A stretch of 64,000 nt of DNA from Deltaproteobacteria bacterium (GTDB taxonomy: Bacteria; Desulfobacterota; Binatia; HRBIN30; JACQVA1), in the NCBI GenBank assembly GCA_016178705.1, contig JACOST010000028.1, positions 704,951 through 768,950 on the forward strand. Direction: 5' to 3'. Positions 33,832-41,251 of the stretch are shown here, piece after piece. Each line of letters opens with the position of its first letter. Position 1 is the stretch's first letter. The translations under genes were made by a program, and so were the position numbers. The notes beneath the pieces were generated by a model, which worked only from the letters and a program-made list of their open reading frames with translations, did not search any database and was not told the origin of the DNA.

Positions 33832-34917
33832 ATGATGAAAGCTGCAGTGTTCTACGGCGTCAATCGGCCGGTGGTTGTCGAAGAGGTGAGCGTGCGCGAT
33901 CCGGGGCCCGGCGAAGTCCGCGTCGCGCTCAAAGCCGCCGGCCTTTGTCACTCCGACCTCAGTGTGATCGACGGCACCATCCCGTACCCGACGCCGGTGG
34001 TGTTGGGGCACGAGGGCGCAGGAGTGATCGACGCGGTCGGCACTGGCGTAGTGTCGGTGAAGGAAGGCGATGCGGTGATCGTCTCGACGCTGTCGCATTG
34101 CGGGCGCTGCCGCGCTTGCGAAGTCGGCCGGCCGACCGAGTGCCGCAACGCACCAAGTCCGAAGGATGCCAAGCCGTTCACCGTCGACGGCCAACCAGCC
34201 TATCAGTTCGCCAACGGCTCGGTGTTCGCCGAGTACACGGTAGTGCGTGAGCAGGGTGCGATTCCGATCGATCCGCGCGTGCCGTTCGACCGCGCGTGCC
34301 TCATTGGTTGCGGGATCATGACCGGCTTCGGCGCGGTGGTGAACCGCGCGCGGGTGGAAACCGGCGCGACGATGGCGGTGTTCGGCGTCGGCGGCATCGG
34401 CCTGAATTGCGTGCAAGGCGGCGTGATGTCAGGCGCTGCGAAGATCATCGCAGTCGATGTGATGCCGCAGAAGCTCGAATGGGCGAAGCGCTTCGGCGCG
34501 ACGCACGTGATCGACAGCTCGAAGGACGATCCGGTCGCCGCGATCAAAGCGCTCACCGACGGTGGCGCCGACTACACCTTCGAGGCGGTCGGCAACATCG
34601 CCGTCATCAAGCAAGCGCTCGAAGCGCTCGGCCCCGGCGGCGCGCTTACAATCGTCGGCGTGCCGAAGCTCGGCACCAGTTTGGATTTCGTCGTCCACGC
34701 GCTCTATCAGAACAAGGCGATTCTCGGCTGCCGCTACGGCACCGCGCGGCCACGGGTCGATTTTCCGATGCTGGCCGAACTCTATCTCAGCGGCCGGCTG
34801 AAGATCGATGAATTGATTACGCATCATTACGCACTCGATGATTTCCATCATGCGCTCGATGATCTGCGGCAAGGACAGCTCGCGCGCGGCGTGTTCGATT
34901 TGGATGCGCGCGCGTAA
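33832..34917 (+). CDS. Zinc-dependent alcohol dehydrogenase (class III-like MDR)
   Basis: A 361-residue medium-chain dehydrogenase. Catalytic zinc residues appear in AAGLCHSDLSVIDG and VVLGHEGAGVIDAVG. The structural-zinc cysteines are in CGRCRACEVGRPTEC. The Rossmann motif VFGVGGIGLNCVQGGVMSGA is followed by IIAVDVMPQKLEWAKRFGATHVID. It oxidises a primary alcohol or glutathione/mycothiol adduct to an aldehyde. ATGATG at 33832 gives two possible starts. The 49-base gap upstream carries a short GATTCGTGACTGGTGACTCGTGAAC repeat of the same style as at 5182. Confidence 0.93.
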   Translation: MMKAAVFYGVNRPVVVEEVSVRDPGPGEVRVALKAAGLCHSDLSVIDGTIPYPTPVVLGHEGAGVIDAVGTGVVSVKEGDAVIVSTLSHCGRCRACEVGRPTECRNAPSPKDAKPFTVDGQPAYQFANGSVFAEYTVVREQGAIPIDPRVPFDRACLIGCGIMTGFGAVVNRARVETGATMAVFGVGGIGLNCVQGGVMSGAAKIIAVDVMPQKLEWAKRFGATHVIDSSKDDPVAAIKALTDGGADYTFEAVGNIAVIKQALEALGPGGALTIVGVPKLGTSLDFVVHALYQNKAILGCRYGTARPRVDFPMLAELYLSGRLKIDELITHHYALDDFHHALDDLRQGQLARGVFDLDARA

Positions 34918-34943
34918 CGGCAAATTGGCAAGGAGGACATCTC

Positions 34944-36014
34944 ATGGGTAAGTTCGGGCACTATGTCATCGATGCGGATGGGCACGGCGGCGATCAGCCG
35001 AATTGGCAGGCGCGCATCCCGGCCCAGTTCCAACCCAAGTGGGAAGAGCGTCGCGAGAAGATCAAGAAGCAGTTCGCCAATCTTCCCGGTGTCGGCGTCA
35101 AAACCACGCAGGGCAAGGCCAAGCTCGACAGCCTCGAACGTCCGGGGATGACCGACCCCAAGGCACGCCTCGAAGACATGGACCTCGAAGGCATTGATCA
35201 AACGATCATGTTCCCCGGCGGCGCCGGCGAGGAGTGGGCCGGCCTCGATCGCGATTTCGCCATGGCGCTGTGTCGCACGCTCAACGATTGCCGCGCCGAG
35301 TACACCGCTCACAATCGCAAGCGGCTCATGACGGTGGCCAAGCTTCCGTTGATCGATCCGGAGGCCGCCGTCGCCGAGTTGCGCCGCGCGGTGACCGAAC
35401 ACGGTATGGTCGGCATGGTGGCGCCGCAGCATGTGCGCGACAAGAACCTCGATCATCCGAGTTTCGACATCGTCTGGCGCGAAGCCGAGCGGCTCGGCGT
35501 CGCGGTGTGCATTCATGGTGGCGGGCAGGCGATCGATCAGGTGCCGATCGGTGTCGATCGCTTCTCGACCCGCCTCGAGACGCACGCGTTCACCCATCCG
35601 GTCGGTCAGATGCTGGCCGTGATGTCGTTCACCGTCGGCGGCATTCTGCATCGCTTCCCGAAATTGCGCGTGGCCTTCCTCGAAGCCAACGTCGGGTGGC
35701 TGCCGTTCTGGCTCGATCGCCTCGACGAGCACTGGGAACTCACGCCGGAACAAGCGCCGCACATCGATCGCAAGCCGAGCGAATATTTTCTCTCGGGTCG
35801 CTGCTTCATCGGTTGCGACCCGGACGAGCGACAGATCCCGAACGTGATCAACTCGCTGGGCGAAGGTGTCGTGGTGTACGCCTCCGACTACTGCCACTGG
35901 GATTGCAGCTTCCCCGACACGGTGAAGATCATCGAAGAGCGCAGCGATCTGTCCGCGAACAGCAAGGAACACATCTTCCACAAAAACCCGGCGCGACTGT
36001 ACGGATTGTCGTGA
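34944..36014 (+). CDS. Amidohydrolase-2 family metal-dependent hydrolase
   Basis: A 356-residue protein of the ACMSD-like amidohydrolase family; ATG 34944 follows AAGGAGGACATCTC. FGHYVIDADGHGGDQPNW replaces the usual DxHxH at strand 1, so the first metal site is changed (ADGH). Later metal or acid residues are visible in AVCIHGGGQAID, VAFLEANVGWLPFWLDRLDEHW and VVYASDYCHWDCSFPDTVKII. Members of this subgroup cluster with lipid, steroid and aromatic degradation genes and act on carboxylated or cyclic intermediates. It starts 26 bases after the ADH. Confidence 0.88.
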   Translation: MGKFGHYVIDADGHGGDQPNWQARIPAQFQPKWEERREKIKKQFANLPGVGVKTTQGKAKLDSLERPGMTDPKARLEDMDLEGIDQTIMFPGGAGEEWAGLDRDFAMALCRTLNDCRAEYTAHNRKRLMTVAKLPLIDPEAAVAELRRAVTEHGMVGMVAPQHVRDKNLDHPSFDIVWREAERLGVAVCIHGGGQAIDQVPIGVDRFSTRLETHAFTHPVGQMLAVMSFTVGGILHRFPKLRVAFLEANVGWLPFWLDRLDEHWELTPEQAPHIDRKPSEYFLSGRCFIGCDPDERQIPNVINSLGEGVVVYASDYCHWDCSFPDTVKIIEERSDLSANSKEHIFHKNPARLYGLS

Positions 36015-36024
36015 GGAGGGTTTC

Positions 36025-36110
36025 ACCACAGAGGCACAGAGGTCACAGAGGTCGGGCCACAGGGCGGGTTCCTCTCAAGGTCTCCTCGGTGTTCTCGGTG
36101 CCTCTGTGGT
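36025..36110. repeat. Intergenic inverted repeat, ACAGAGG-type
   Basis: ACCACAGAGGCAC (36025-36037) and GTGCCTCTGTGGT (36098-36110) are perfect 13-bp arms. Each is continued inward by tandem CACAGAGG or CTC(C)TCGGTG variants. It fills the gap between the amidohydrolase and the isochorismatase-like gene. It is a sister family of the ACGAAG-type element at 6204-6319, which has the same layout but a different unit. Confidence 0.75.
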
Positions 36111-36124
36111 AGGCCTCTATTCCC

Positions 36125-36748
36125 ATGCCAGTTGACTTGAAGGAGCTGCTCAATCCCGCGCACAGTGCGCTGCTGCTGATGGAATGCCAAGAGGGCGTCA
36201 TCGGCAGCGGCGGAGCTGGGCGGTTGAATGCGCTCGCCGATGCGGTGGCGCGCCACGGCACGATCGCGCAGATTGCGCGCGTGCTCGCCGCGGCGCGCGC
36301 GGCCAAGGTGCCGGTCTTCTATCTCACCATCGCGCGGCGCGCCGACAACGCGGGCGCGACGGCGAATTGTTTGTTGCTGGCGTTGGGCCGCAAGGGTGAT
36401 CCGCTGCTGCCCGGCTCACCGCGGCAAGCGATCGTGAACGCGCTGGCGCCGATCGATGGCGAGTTCGTGCTCAATCGCTTCCACGGCGTCACGCCCTTTC
36501 ACGCCGGCGAACTCGATCAGTTGCTGCGCAACTTGGGCGTGAAGACCGTGGTCGCCACCGGCGTATCGATGAACATCGGCATCCCCGGGATGACGATCGA
36601 AGCCGTCAACTGCGGCTATCAAGTCGTGATCCCGCGCGGAGCGGTGACCGGTACGCCGGATGAGTACGTCGACGCTGTTTTCGAACACACGTTGCGCTTG
36701 CTGGCGACGATCACGACGGTGGATGAGGTCGTGGCGGCGTGGCGATAG
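36125..36748 (+). CDS. Isochorismatase-fold protein without catalytic residues (pseudoenzyme)
   Basis: A 207-residue protein with the overall order of cysteine hydrolases: SALLLMECQEGVI, a central helix region with KVPVFYLTIARR, DGEFVLNRFHGVTPF and TVVATGVSMNIGIPGMTIEAVNCGY. The three catalytic positions are changed: Asp becomes Glu20, Lys becomes Asn117, and the nucleophile Cys becomes Gly152. The fold residues are otherwise well kept and the frame is intact, so it is probably a maintained non-catalytic or newly adapted protein rather than a decaying gene. It lies downstream of the amidohydrolase, after a repeat element. Confidence 0.82.
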   Translation: MPVDLKELLNPAHSALLLMECQEGVIGSGGAGRLNALADAVARHGTIAQIARVLAAARAAKVPVFYLTIARRADNAGATANCLLLALGRKGDPLLPGSPRQAIVNALAPIDGEFVLNRFHGVTPFHAGELDQLLRNLGVKTVVATGVSMNIGIPGMTIEAVNCGYQVVIPRGAVTGTPDEYVDAVFEHTLRLLATITTVDEVVAAWR

Positions 36749-36778
36749 GTTGGTTCGAATGAAGGTTCCGTCTGTGGC

Positions 36779-36910
36779 CCCTCGATACGCCGCCCTTCGA
36801 TACGAAGCCTTCGGCTTCTACTCAGTGCGGCTACTCGGGGAAGCGGTTTTTTCCTCGGCGAGCCCAATCCCCGTTTGCCCGACTAGATTGCGAAGCAATC
36901 GTATCGAGGG
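36779..36910. repeat. 132-bp inverted-repeat element, copy 2 (MITE-like)
   Basis: Second copy of the element at 1081-1213. The terminal repeats CCCTCGATACG (36779-36789) and CGTATCGAGGG (36900-36910) are identical to those of copy 1. The left hairpin is GAAGCC-TTC-GGCTTC (only the loop differs). The right hairpin is GATTGC-GAA-GCAATC (one pair swapped from C:G to T:A). The middle section between the CTACTCGGGG and CCCGACTAG segments is diverged. It lies between the isochorismatase-like gene and the SDR gene. No coding content. Confidence 0.8.
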
Positions 36911-36949
36911 CCGGCTTCCTGTTGAGAGAGGGTGAGGGCAAGGCGAAGG

Positions 36950-37714
36950 ATGTCGGCCGATCGCTTTCACAATCGCATCGTCTACATCACCGGCGCCGGC
37001 TCCGGCGTTGGCCGCGCGACGGCCGCGCGTTTCGCGAACGAAGGCGCGCAGGTATTCGCGGCCGATGTGAACGAAGACGGCATACGGGAGACGGTCGCGG
37101 CGATCCGCCAGTCCGGCGGCGTCGCCGAGGGCGGGTTGTGCGACGTCGCGAAGATGGAATCCGTGCGCGCGTCGATCGCCGCCGCGGTGAAGACATTCGG
37201 CGGCCTCAACGTGCTGGTCAATGCCGCCGGCGTCGGCAAGAGCGCGCGCTTGGAAGAGATCGACGAAGCCGAGTGGCAGCGGGTGATCGGCGTGAATCTC
37301 AACGGCGTGTTTCACACCACGAAGACCGCCGTCGAGCATCTCTTGAAGCAACCGGGTGGCAGCATCGTGAGCATCTCCTCGATCGCCGGCCTGCGCGGGC
37401 AAGCGTACAACTCGCACTACTGCGCCTCGAAGGCCGGGTTGCTGAATTTCACCCGCTCGATCGCGTTGGAGTTCGCCAGCCGTGGGCTGCGAGCGAACTG
37501 CGTCTGCCCCGGCGGCGTCAACACGCCGTTGATCCGCAACTTCATCCCGCGCGAAGATTTCGAGCCGCAGCTCATGGCCTACTACGGACCGCCGACGGCG
37601 CAGCGGCTCGGCGCGCCGGAAGACATCGCCGCGATCATCACGTTCCTCGCCTCCGACGACGCGCGCATGATCAACGGCGCGGCTGTGGTCGCGGATTTCG
37701 GAACCATGGCGTAG
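36950..37714 (+). CDS. Short-chain dehydrogenase/reductase
   Basis: A 254-residue classical SDR from ATG 36950. VYITGAGSGVGRATAARFA is the TGxxxGxG cofactor motif. NVLVNAAGVG is the NAG-type motif. SIVSISSIAGLRGQAYNSHYCASKAGLLNF supplies the catalytic Ser and YxxxK, and CPGGVNTPLIRNF follows. It probably interconverts a hydroxyl and a keto group, with NAD suggested by the acidic residue in FAADVNEDG. It ends 17 bases before the acyl-CoA synthetase, so the two form a unit. Upstream is copy 2 of the 132/133-bp element. Confidence 0.92.
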   Translation: MSADRFHNRIVYITGAGSGVGRATAARFANEGAQVFAADVNEDGIRETVAAIRQSGGVAEGGLCDVAKMESVRASIAAAVKTFGGLNVLVNAAGVGKSARLEEIDEAEWQRVIGVNLNGVFHTTKTAVEHLLKQPGGSIVSISSIAGLRGQAYNSHYCASKAGLLNFTRSIALEFASRGLRANCVCPGGVNTPLIRNFIPREDFEPQLMAYYGPPTAQRLGAPEDIAAIITFLASDDARMINGAAVVADFGTMA

Positions 37715-37731
37715 GCCAGCGCGGAATCTTG

Positions 37732-39252
37732 ATGGATTCGCCATTGACCATCCTCGATGTGCTCACGCTGCACGCCGCGACGCGCGGCGCGCACCCGTTC
37801 ATCTTTCACGCCGGGCGGCGGGTGACCTATCGGCAATTCGATCGGTTAACAAACCAAGCCGCGCACGCGCTGCGCTCGCTCGGCGTCAGTAAGGGCGATC
37901 GCGTCACGCTGGCGATGGGCAACTCGGTCGACTTTCTCGTCGGCGCGTTCGGAATCATGAAGGCCGGGGCGGTTTACAATCCGGTCAATCCCGCGCTTGG
38001 CGCGAAGGAGCTGGCGTACATCCTGTCGCACGCCGCGCCGAAAGTGATCGTCACGGACATCGCGAACGCGCCGCACATCGTGTCGCCGCAGTTGCCGCTG
38101 CCGCCGGGAGCCACCGTGGCCGTGTTCGGCGCGTACGAAGGCACCGTCGCATTCGATCAACTGCTGGCGCGGAGTTCGGACGACGCGGTGCCGATCACGC
38201 TCGGCGCCAGCGATCCATCGACGTTGCTGTACACCTCGGGCACCACCGGCAATCCGAAGGGCGTGGTGTTTCACCACGGCAGCACCGGCGCGGCGGGCAA
38301 ACACTTCTTGCAATGCCTTGGCATCAACGGCGACGACACGATCGTCGCCGTCACGCCGCTGTTTCACGGCAACGCGTGGGGCGCCACGGTGACTGCGCTG
38401 CAAGCCGGCGGCACGGTGGCCTTTCCCGCTGCTTTTCACGTCTCCGGGTTCTGGCCGCTCGTCCACGCCAGCCACGCCACCGTGCTCTACACCCTCGGCA
38501 CCGTGCTTGCGATGTTGCTGACCCGCGAACCGAGCGAGCTCGAACGGACAAGTAAGTTGCGCGTCATTCTCGGTTTGGGGAGCGCGCCGATTCGCGACCG
38601 CATCATTGAACGCTTCGGCGTGCGGCATGTGGCCGAATGTTTCGGATCGACCGACGCCGGCGTGGTGACCATCGAGCCGATGGGGCACCCGCCGCGCGCC
38701 GGCTCCGCCGGGCCGCCGGTGCCCGGCGTGGCGATTCGCATCTGCGACGATGCCGGCCAGCCGCTCAAACCGCGGGAGGTCGGCGAGATCACGATTCACT
38801 CGCCGCACCACATGGCCGAGTACCTCCACGATCCCGAACAAACGGCGCTGACGCTGCGCGACGGTTGGTTCTTCACCGGCGATCTCGGCTACCTCGACGA
38901 GGACGGTTGGCTCTACTTCGTCGATCGTAAACGCGACGTGATTCGCCGCGGCGGCGAGAACATCTCGTCGGTGCTGATCGAGAAAACCTTGCGCGAACAT
39001 CCGCGCGTCGTCGAGGCCGCGGTCATCGGCATCCCCGATCCGGTGCTGGGTCAGGAAGTGAAAGCGTTCGTCGTCCTCAACGGCCCGGCGACCGCCGACG
39101 AACTACGCGCGTTTGCCGCTGAACGGCTGGCCAAATTCCAAGTGCCGCGGCTGTGGGAATTCCGCGACTCGTTGCCGAAGACCCCATCGCAGCGCGTCGA
39201 GAAGTACAAGCTGCGGCAGGAGTCCGGCACCAGCAAGCCGTTGCTCGGCTGA
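37732..39252 (+). CDS. Acyl-CoA synthetase (AMP-dependent ligase)
   Basis: A 506-residue ANL-superfamily enzyme. STLLYTSGTTGNPKGVVFHHG is the P-loop (A3). VAECFGSTDAGVVTIEP is the A5-type motif. GWFFTGDLGYLDEDGWLYFVDRKRDVIRRGGENISSVLIEKTL covers A7/A8, and LPKTPSQRVEKYKLR carries the region of the A10 catalytic Lys. The usual SGKI is replaced by SQRV, so the exact Lys needs alignment. It activates a carboxylic acid to its CoA ester through an acyl-adenylate. It would feed beta-oxidation-type enzymes elsewhere in the window. Confidence 0.93.
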   Translation: MDSPLTILDVLTLHAATRGAHPFIFHAGRRVTYRQFDRLTNQAAHALRSLGVSKGDRVTLAMGNSVDFLVGAFGIMKAGAVYNPVNPALGAKELAYILSHAAPKVIVTDIANAPHIVSPQLPLPPGATVAVFGAYEGTVAFDQLLARSSDDAVPITLGASDPSTLLYTSGTTGNPKGVVFHHGSTGAAGKHFLQCLGINGDDTIVAVTPLFHGNAWGATVTALQAGGTVAFPAAFHVSGFWPLVHASHATVLYTLGTVLAMLLTREPSELERTSKLRVILGLGSAPIRDRIIERFGVRHVAECFGSTDAGVVTIEPMGHPPRAGSAGPPVPGVAIRICDDAGQPLKPREVGEITIHSPHHMAEYLHDPEQTALTLRDGWFFTGDLGYLDEDGWLYFVDRKRDVIRRGGENISSVLIEKTLREHPRVVEAAVIGIPDPVLGQEVKAFVVLNGPATADELRAFAAERLAKFQVPRLWEFRDSLPKTPSQRVEKYKLRQESGTSKPLLG

Positions 39253-39312
39253 GCGCGTCCGCTTGCGAAACCTGTCGCCATGAGCGCCCCGCCCGTCGCG
39301 CTCATCAGCTGG

Positions 39313-39552
39313 TCAGGCAACGTGTTGCATCTTGTTCGCGAAATCGCGCCCAGATGTCGGAGGAGGCAGCGGCTTCTGGTCGGTCTTGTAGAGCGCGATC
39401 GCTTCCTCCACGATTCTGCAGAGCTCGTCGAACACTTCGCGTTCGTTGTCGCCGTGGCATCCCCCGTAGATCAAGCCGGGCGCGCTGCCGACGTAGGCCT
39501 GATCTTCGTCCGACCACTCCACGATCTTTGCGTAACGGGCACTCTCTTTCAT
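39313..39552 (-). CDS. hicB: HicB-family antitoxin
   Basis: A 79-residue protein with the HicB partial RNase-H fold: RYAKIVEWSDEDQAYVGSAPGLIYGGCHGDNEREVFDELCRIVEEAIALY. No obvious C-terminal DNA-binding domain; the tail PLPPPTSGRDFANKMQHVA is short. It starts at 39552, overlapping by 4 bases the stop of the toxin gene, so toxin comes first and antitoxin second, the usual hicAB order. HicB neutralises HicA and normally represses the operon. Just after the stop, TGAGCGC/GCGCTCA can form a terminator-like stem. Confidence 0.85.
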   Translation of the reverse strand: MKESARYAKIVEWSDEDQAYVGSAPGLIYGGCHGDNEREVFDELCRIVEEAIALYKTDQKPLPPPTSGRDFANKMQHVA

Positions 39553-39746
39553 TTCTTTGACTCCTCAAGCGCAAGCCGCACCGCCCGAACTTGGTAGTGC
39601 TTCGCATCATCGCCCAAATTGCCGGATATGACCACAGGTTTGGCGACGTTCGGATGGACGTAGTTTCGATGACTTCCCTTGCCTCCCCGGTCGGCAAAGC
39701 CCGCTCGTTGGAGGTCAGCGATGAGTTCTCTCACCTTCGCTGGCAC
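39549..39746 (-). CDS. hicA: HicA-family mRNA interferase toxin
   Basis: A 65-residue protein starting at GTG 39746: PAKVRELIADLQRAGFADRGGKGSHRNYVHPNVAKPVVISGNLGDDAK. The double-stranded-RNA-binding-like fold with the essential His in GKGSHRNY is intact. HicA cleaves mRNA when free of HicB. The region is AT-richer than its surroundings, as expected for a mobile toxin-antitoxin module. Confidence 0.9.
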   Translation of the reverse strand: MPAKVRELIADLQRAGFADRGGKGSHRNYVHPNVAKPVVISGNLGDDAKHYQVRAVRLALEESKK

Positions 39747-39770
39747 TTGTTTGTCCCCTGTTCGTCGCTC

Positions 39771-39811
39771 GCATAACGTCCATCCTTCAGCGGCCGCCGA
39801 AGGCGTTGGAC
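39771..39811. other. Short attC-like hairpin between hicA and the unknown two-gene pair
   Basis: Read on the minus strand: GTCCAAC, then CTTCGGC-GGCC-GCTGAAG, then TGGAC and GTTATGC, 41 bases in all. GTCCAAC fits the RYYYAAC left core and GTTATGC is close to the GTTRRRY right core of integron attC sites; CTTCGGC and GCTGAAG pair as L boxes would. It lies directly downstream of the two-gene pair, where a cassette attC would be. It is shorter than known attC sites (about 57 bases and up), so this may be a coincidental hairpin or a shortened site. Confidence 0.3.
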
Positions 39812-39854
39812 GGCACCTGACAGCGCACGTGATCGCCCCTACTTCAGGTCTGGA

Positions 39855-40214
39855 TCATGTATCCGAGATGATGTCGTCGAGCACCTCATTCATCCCGTAT
39901 ATTCGCTCCTTTAGGATTCCGTACAGCTCCGCAAAGCTCGCCTGGGCTTCCTTGGTGCCGATATCGGACGTCTTGTAGGTAACAATTGGCGTGTGCCCCC
40001 AGTCGGGATCATCATAGGCAGCAAGGTCAGCTAGCTCTGCGTCGCCGGGGTAGTACCAAAGGTAGTATTCGCCCGAATGGTCCACTCGGATCGACCACTT
40101 GTGCTTGCCTTTGTAGAGGAAGAATAGCTCTCCCCGATCCTGACCCTGAATCACGCCGGTGATAAGGTCGGCATGGATAATCATCGCATTGACTGCTTGG
40201 ACAACCTTGCTCAT
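39855..40214 (-). CDS. Unknown cytosolic protein, second gene of a two-gene pair
   Basis: A 119-residue acidic protein from ATG 40214 (an upstream ATG at 40226 is inside the previous gene). It begins MSKVVQAVNAMIIHADLITGV and contains ELFFLYKGKHKWSIRVDHSGEYYLWYYPGD, an aromatic-rich beta-hairpin-like stretch, and ends in a helical region with EVLDDIISDT. No family recognised. It starts one base after the stop of the membrane-protein gene, so the two are translationally coupled. The pair lies between hicAB and an antitoxin relic in an AT-richer islet. A conflict or stress-response role is only guessed from the neighbourhood. Confidence 0.6.
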   Translation of the reverse strand: MSKVVQAVNAMIIHADLITGVIQGQDRGELFFLYKGKHKWSIRVDHSGEYYLWYYPGDAELADLAAYDDPDWGHTPIVTYKTSDIGTKEAQASFAELYGILKERIYGMNEVLDDIISDT

Positions 40215-40215
40215 T

Positions 40216-40650
40216 TCACGCTCCACTCTCGGAGTTCATGTTTCGGACCTGAAGATTGCGTACAACCTCTCTGATCTCGGCGACCATAGAACGCTTGCTT
40301 GGTTCCGCGAGTCGTTTGCCGGAGGCGAAAGCTTCGACCCTTTCGGGCATTGTCGGGGCTGCGCTCAGCAGCCGGGTGTTACCACGAATCTGCCCAGCAA
40401 TCTCGTGAAGGATGTTCTTGATCTCGGGAATGTCGGTTGGCTCGTTCGCGTTGTACTCGCTCAATCTATCCAGCTTTCCGACAATGTCTGAAAGCGTCGT
40501 CTGGTAGGACCAGTTGAGCAGCAGCGAAAGGGCTGTCGAGAGCTCCTTACGCTTTGCGAAGAACACCACGATCGCAATCGCGGACGCAACGATGGTGAAC
40601 AGGTTTGAGATGAGCGAAACCGAATCAATGATCATTCGAAATGTGTCCAT
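40216..40650 (-). CDS. Unknown small membrane protein, first gene of a two-gene pair
   Basis: A 144-residue protein from ATG 40650. One N-terminal transmembrane helix (about residues 10-28, LISNLFTIVASAIAIVVFF) is followed by a positive KRK and a soluble helical part, LSLLLNWSYQTTLSDIVGKLDRLSEYNANEPTDIPEIKNILHEIAGQIRGNTRLL, and a basic tail with VREVVRNL-type helices. No known domain. The layout, a membrane anchor plus helical cytosolic domain followed by a coupled cytosolic partner, is like some defence or effector pairs, but I have no motif to prove it. Codon usage and base composition are AT-richer than in the flanking catabolic genes. Confidence 0.6.
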   Translation of the reverse strand: MDTFRMIIDSVSLISNLFTIVASAIAIVVFFAKRKELSTALSLLLNWSYQTTLSDIVGKLDRLSEYNANEPTDIPEIKNILHEIAGQIRGNTRLLSAAPTMPERVEAFASGKRLAEPSKRSMVAEIREVVRNLQVRNMNSESGA

Positions 40651-40909
40651 GAGTGCGGTGTAGGGGATGACGTTGGTTTGGTGCCATCTAACTACAATTC
40701 GCCCCCTCCGAACAAACTCCGCAACCCCAGCGAGCCCCGCAGCATAGCGTCCCACCGCGGCGACCCTTCATGCATCACGAGTTGTTTGGAAGTCAAATCG
40801 CTACAAGACGGAAGGTCGTCCTCCCTTATCTGGTGGCGAATAGGATGCACCTCTTGCGGGCTCACGCCCCTTCGACTCATCCGGCAGCAGCCATGCGGAC
40901 ATCGAGCCA
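40651..40909. other. Gap upstream of the two-gene pair; no gene assigned
   Basis: This stretch lies between the membrane-protein start and the PIN relic. It must hold the promoter of the two-gene pair on the minus strand, but no convincing -35/-10 pair stands out. A minus-strand frame of 75 codons (40692-40919) is open but looks unlike a protein and has no ribosome-binding site. The composition is AT-richer than the window average. Confidence 0.4.
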
Positions 40910-41175
40910 TCACGGCCACGCGTGCCTGTCGAGCAGTGGCGCTACCGTCACCGCAACGCCCGAATCTCCAAGTCGCTGACGACCGGCTCGATCACGTTGC
41001 CCATGCGCGAGACACTGCAACGCAGTCGGCGCCACGGCGCGGTCTGCTCCTCGGGAGGTGGCACGAGCTGTGCGATTGCGCGTCCGCGTTTGGTGATCAG
41101 CACCGGCTTCCTGGTTTTTCGCATCGTTCCATTTGGCACTCGGGGTGCGCTGACAGCGCACAACGAGACCGCTTG
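40910..41175 (-). pseudogene. Decayed Phd/YefM antitoxin plus truncated PIN toxin start
   Basis: On the minus strand, TRKPVLITKRGRAIAQLVPPPEEQ (about 41110-41040) is a clear Phd/YefM antitoxin core, ending in TGA at 40948-40950. The expected N-terminal DNA-binding part is not recognisable in the same frame. Overlapping the stop (GTGA) a PIN-domain start follows, VTVAPLLDRHAWP, matching the usual LLLDTHAWLW opening, but it stops after 13 residues at 40910. No further PIN sequence continues. This is a toxin-antitoxin module in which the toxin has been lost. Confidence 0.6.
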
Positions 41176-41251
41176 AGATTTTTCGATCGACCAGCCTACA
41201 TTCCCGACGCAACTCAACCGAGACGAGCCAGACGAACGAGGTGTGCGATTG

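Noticed and set aside
40692-40919. 75-codon minus-strand frame upstream of the two-gene pair
   Set aside because: It overlaps the PIN relic, has no ribosome-binding site and no recognisable sequence.
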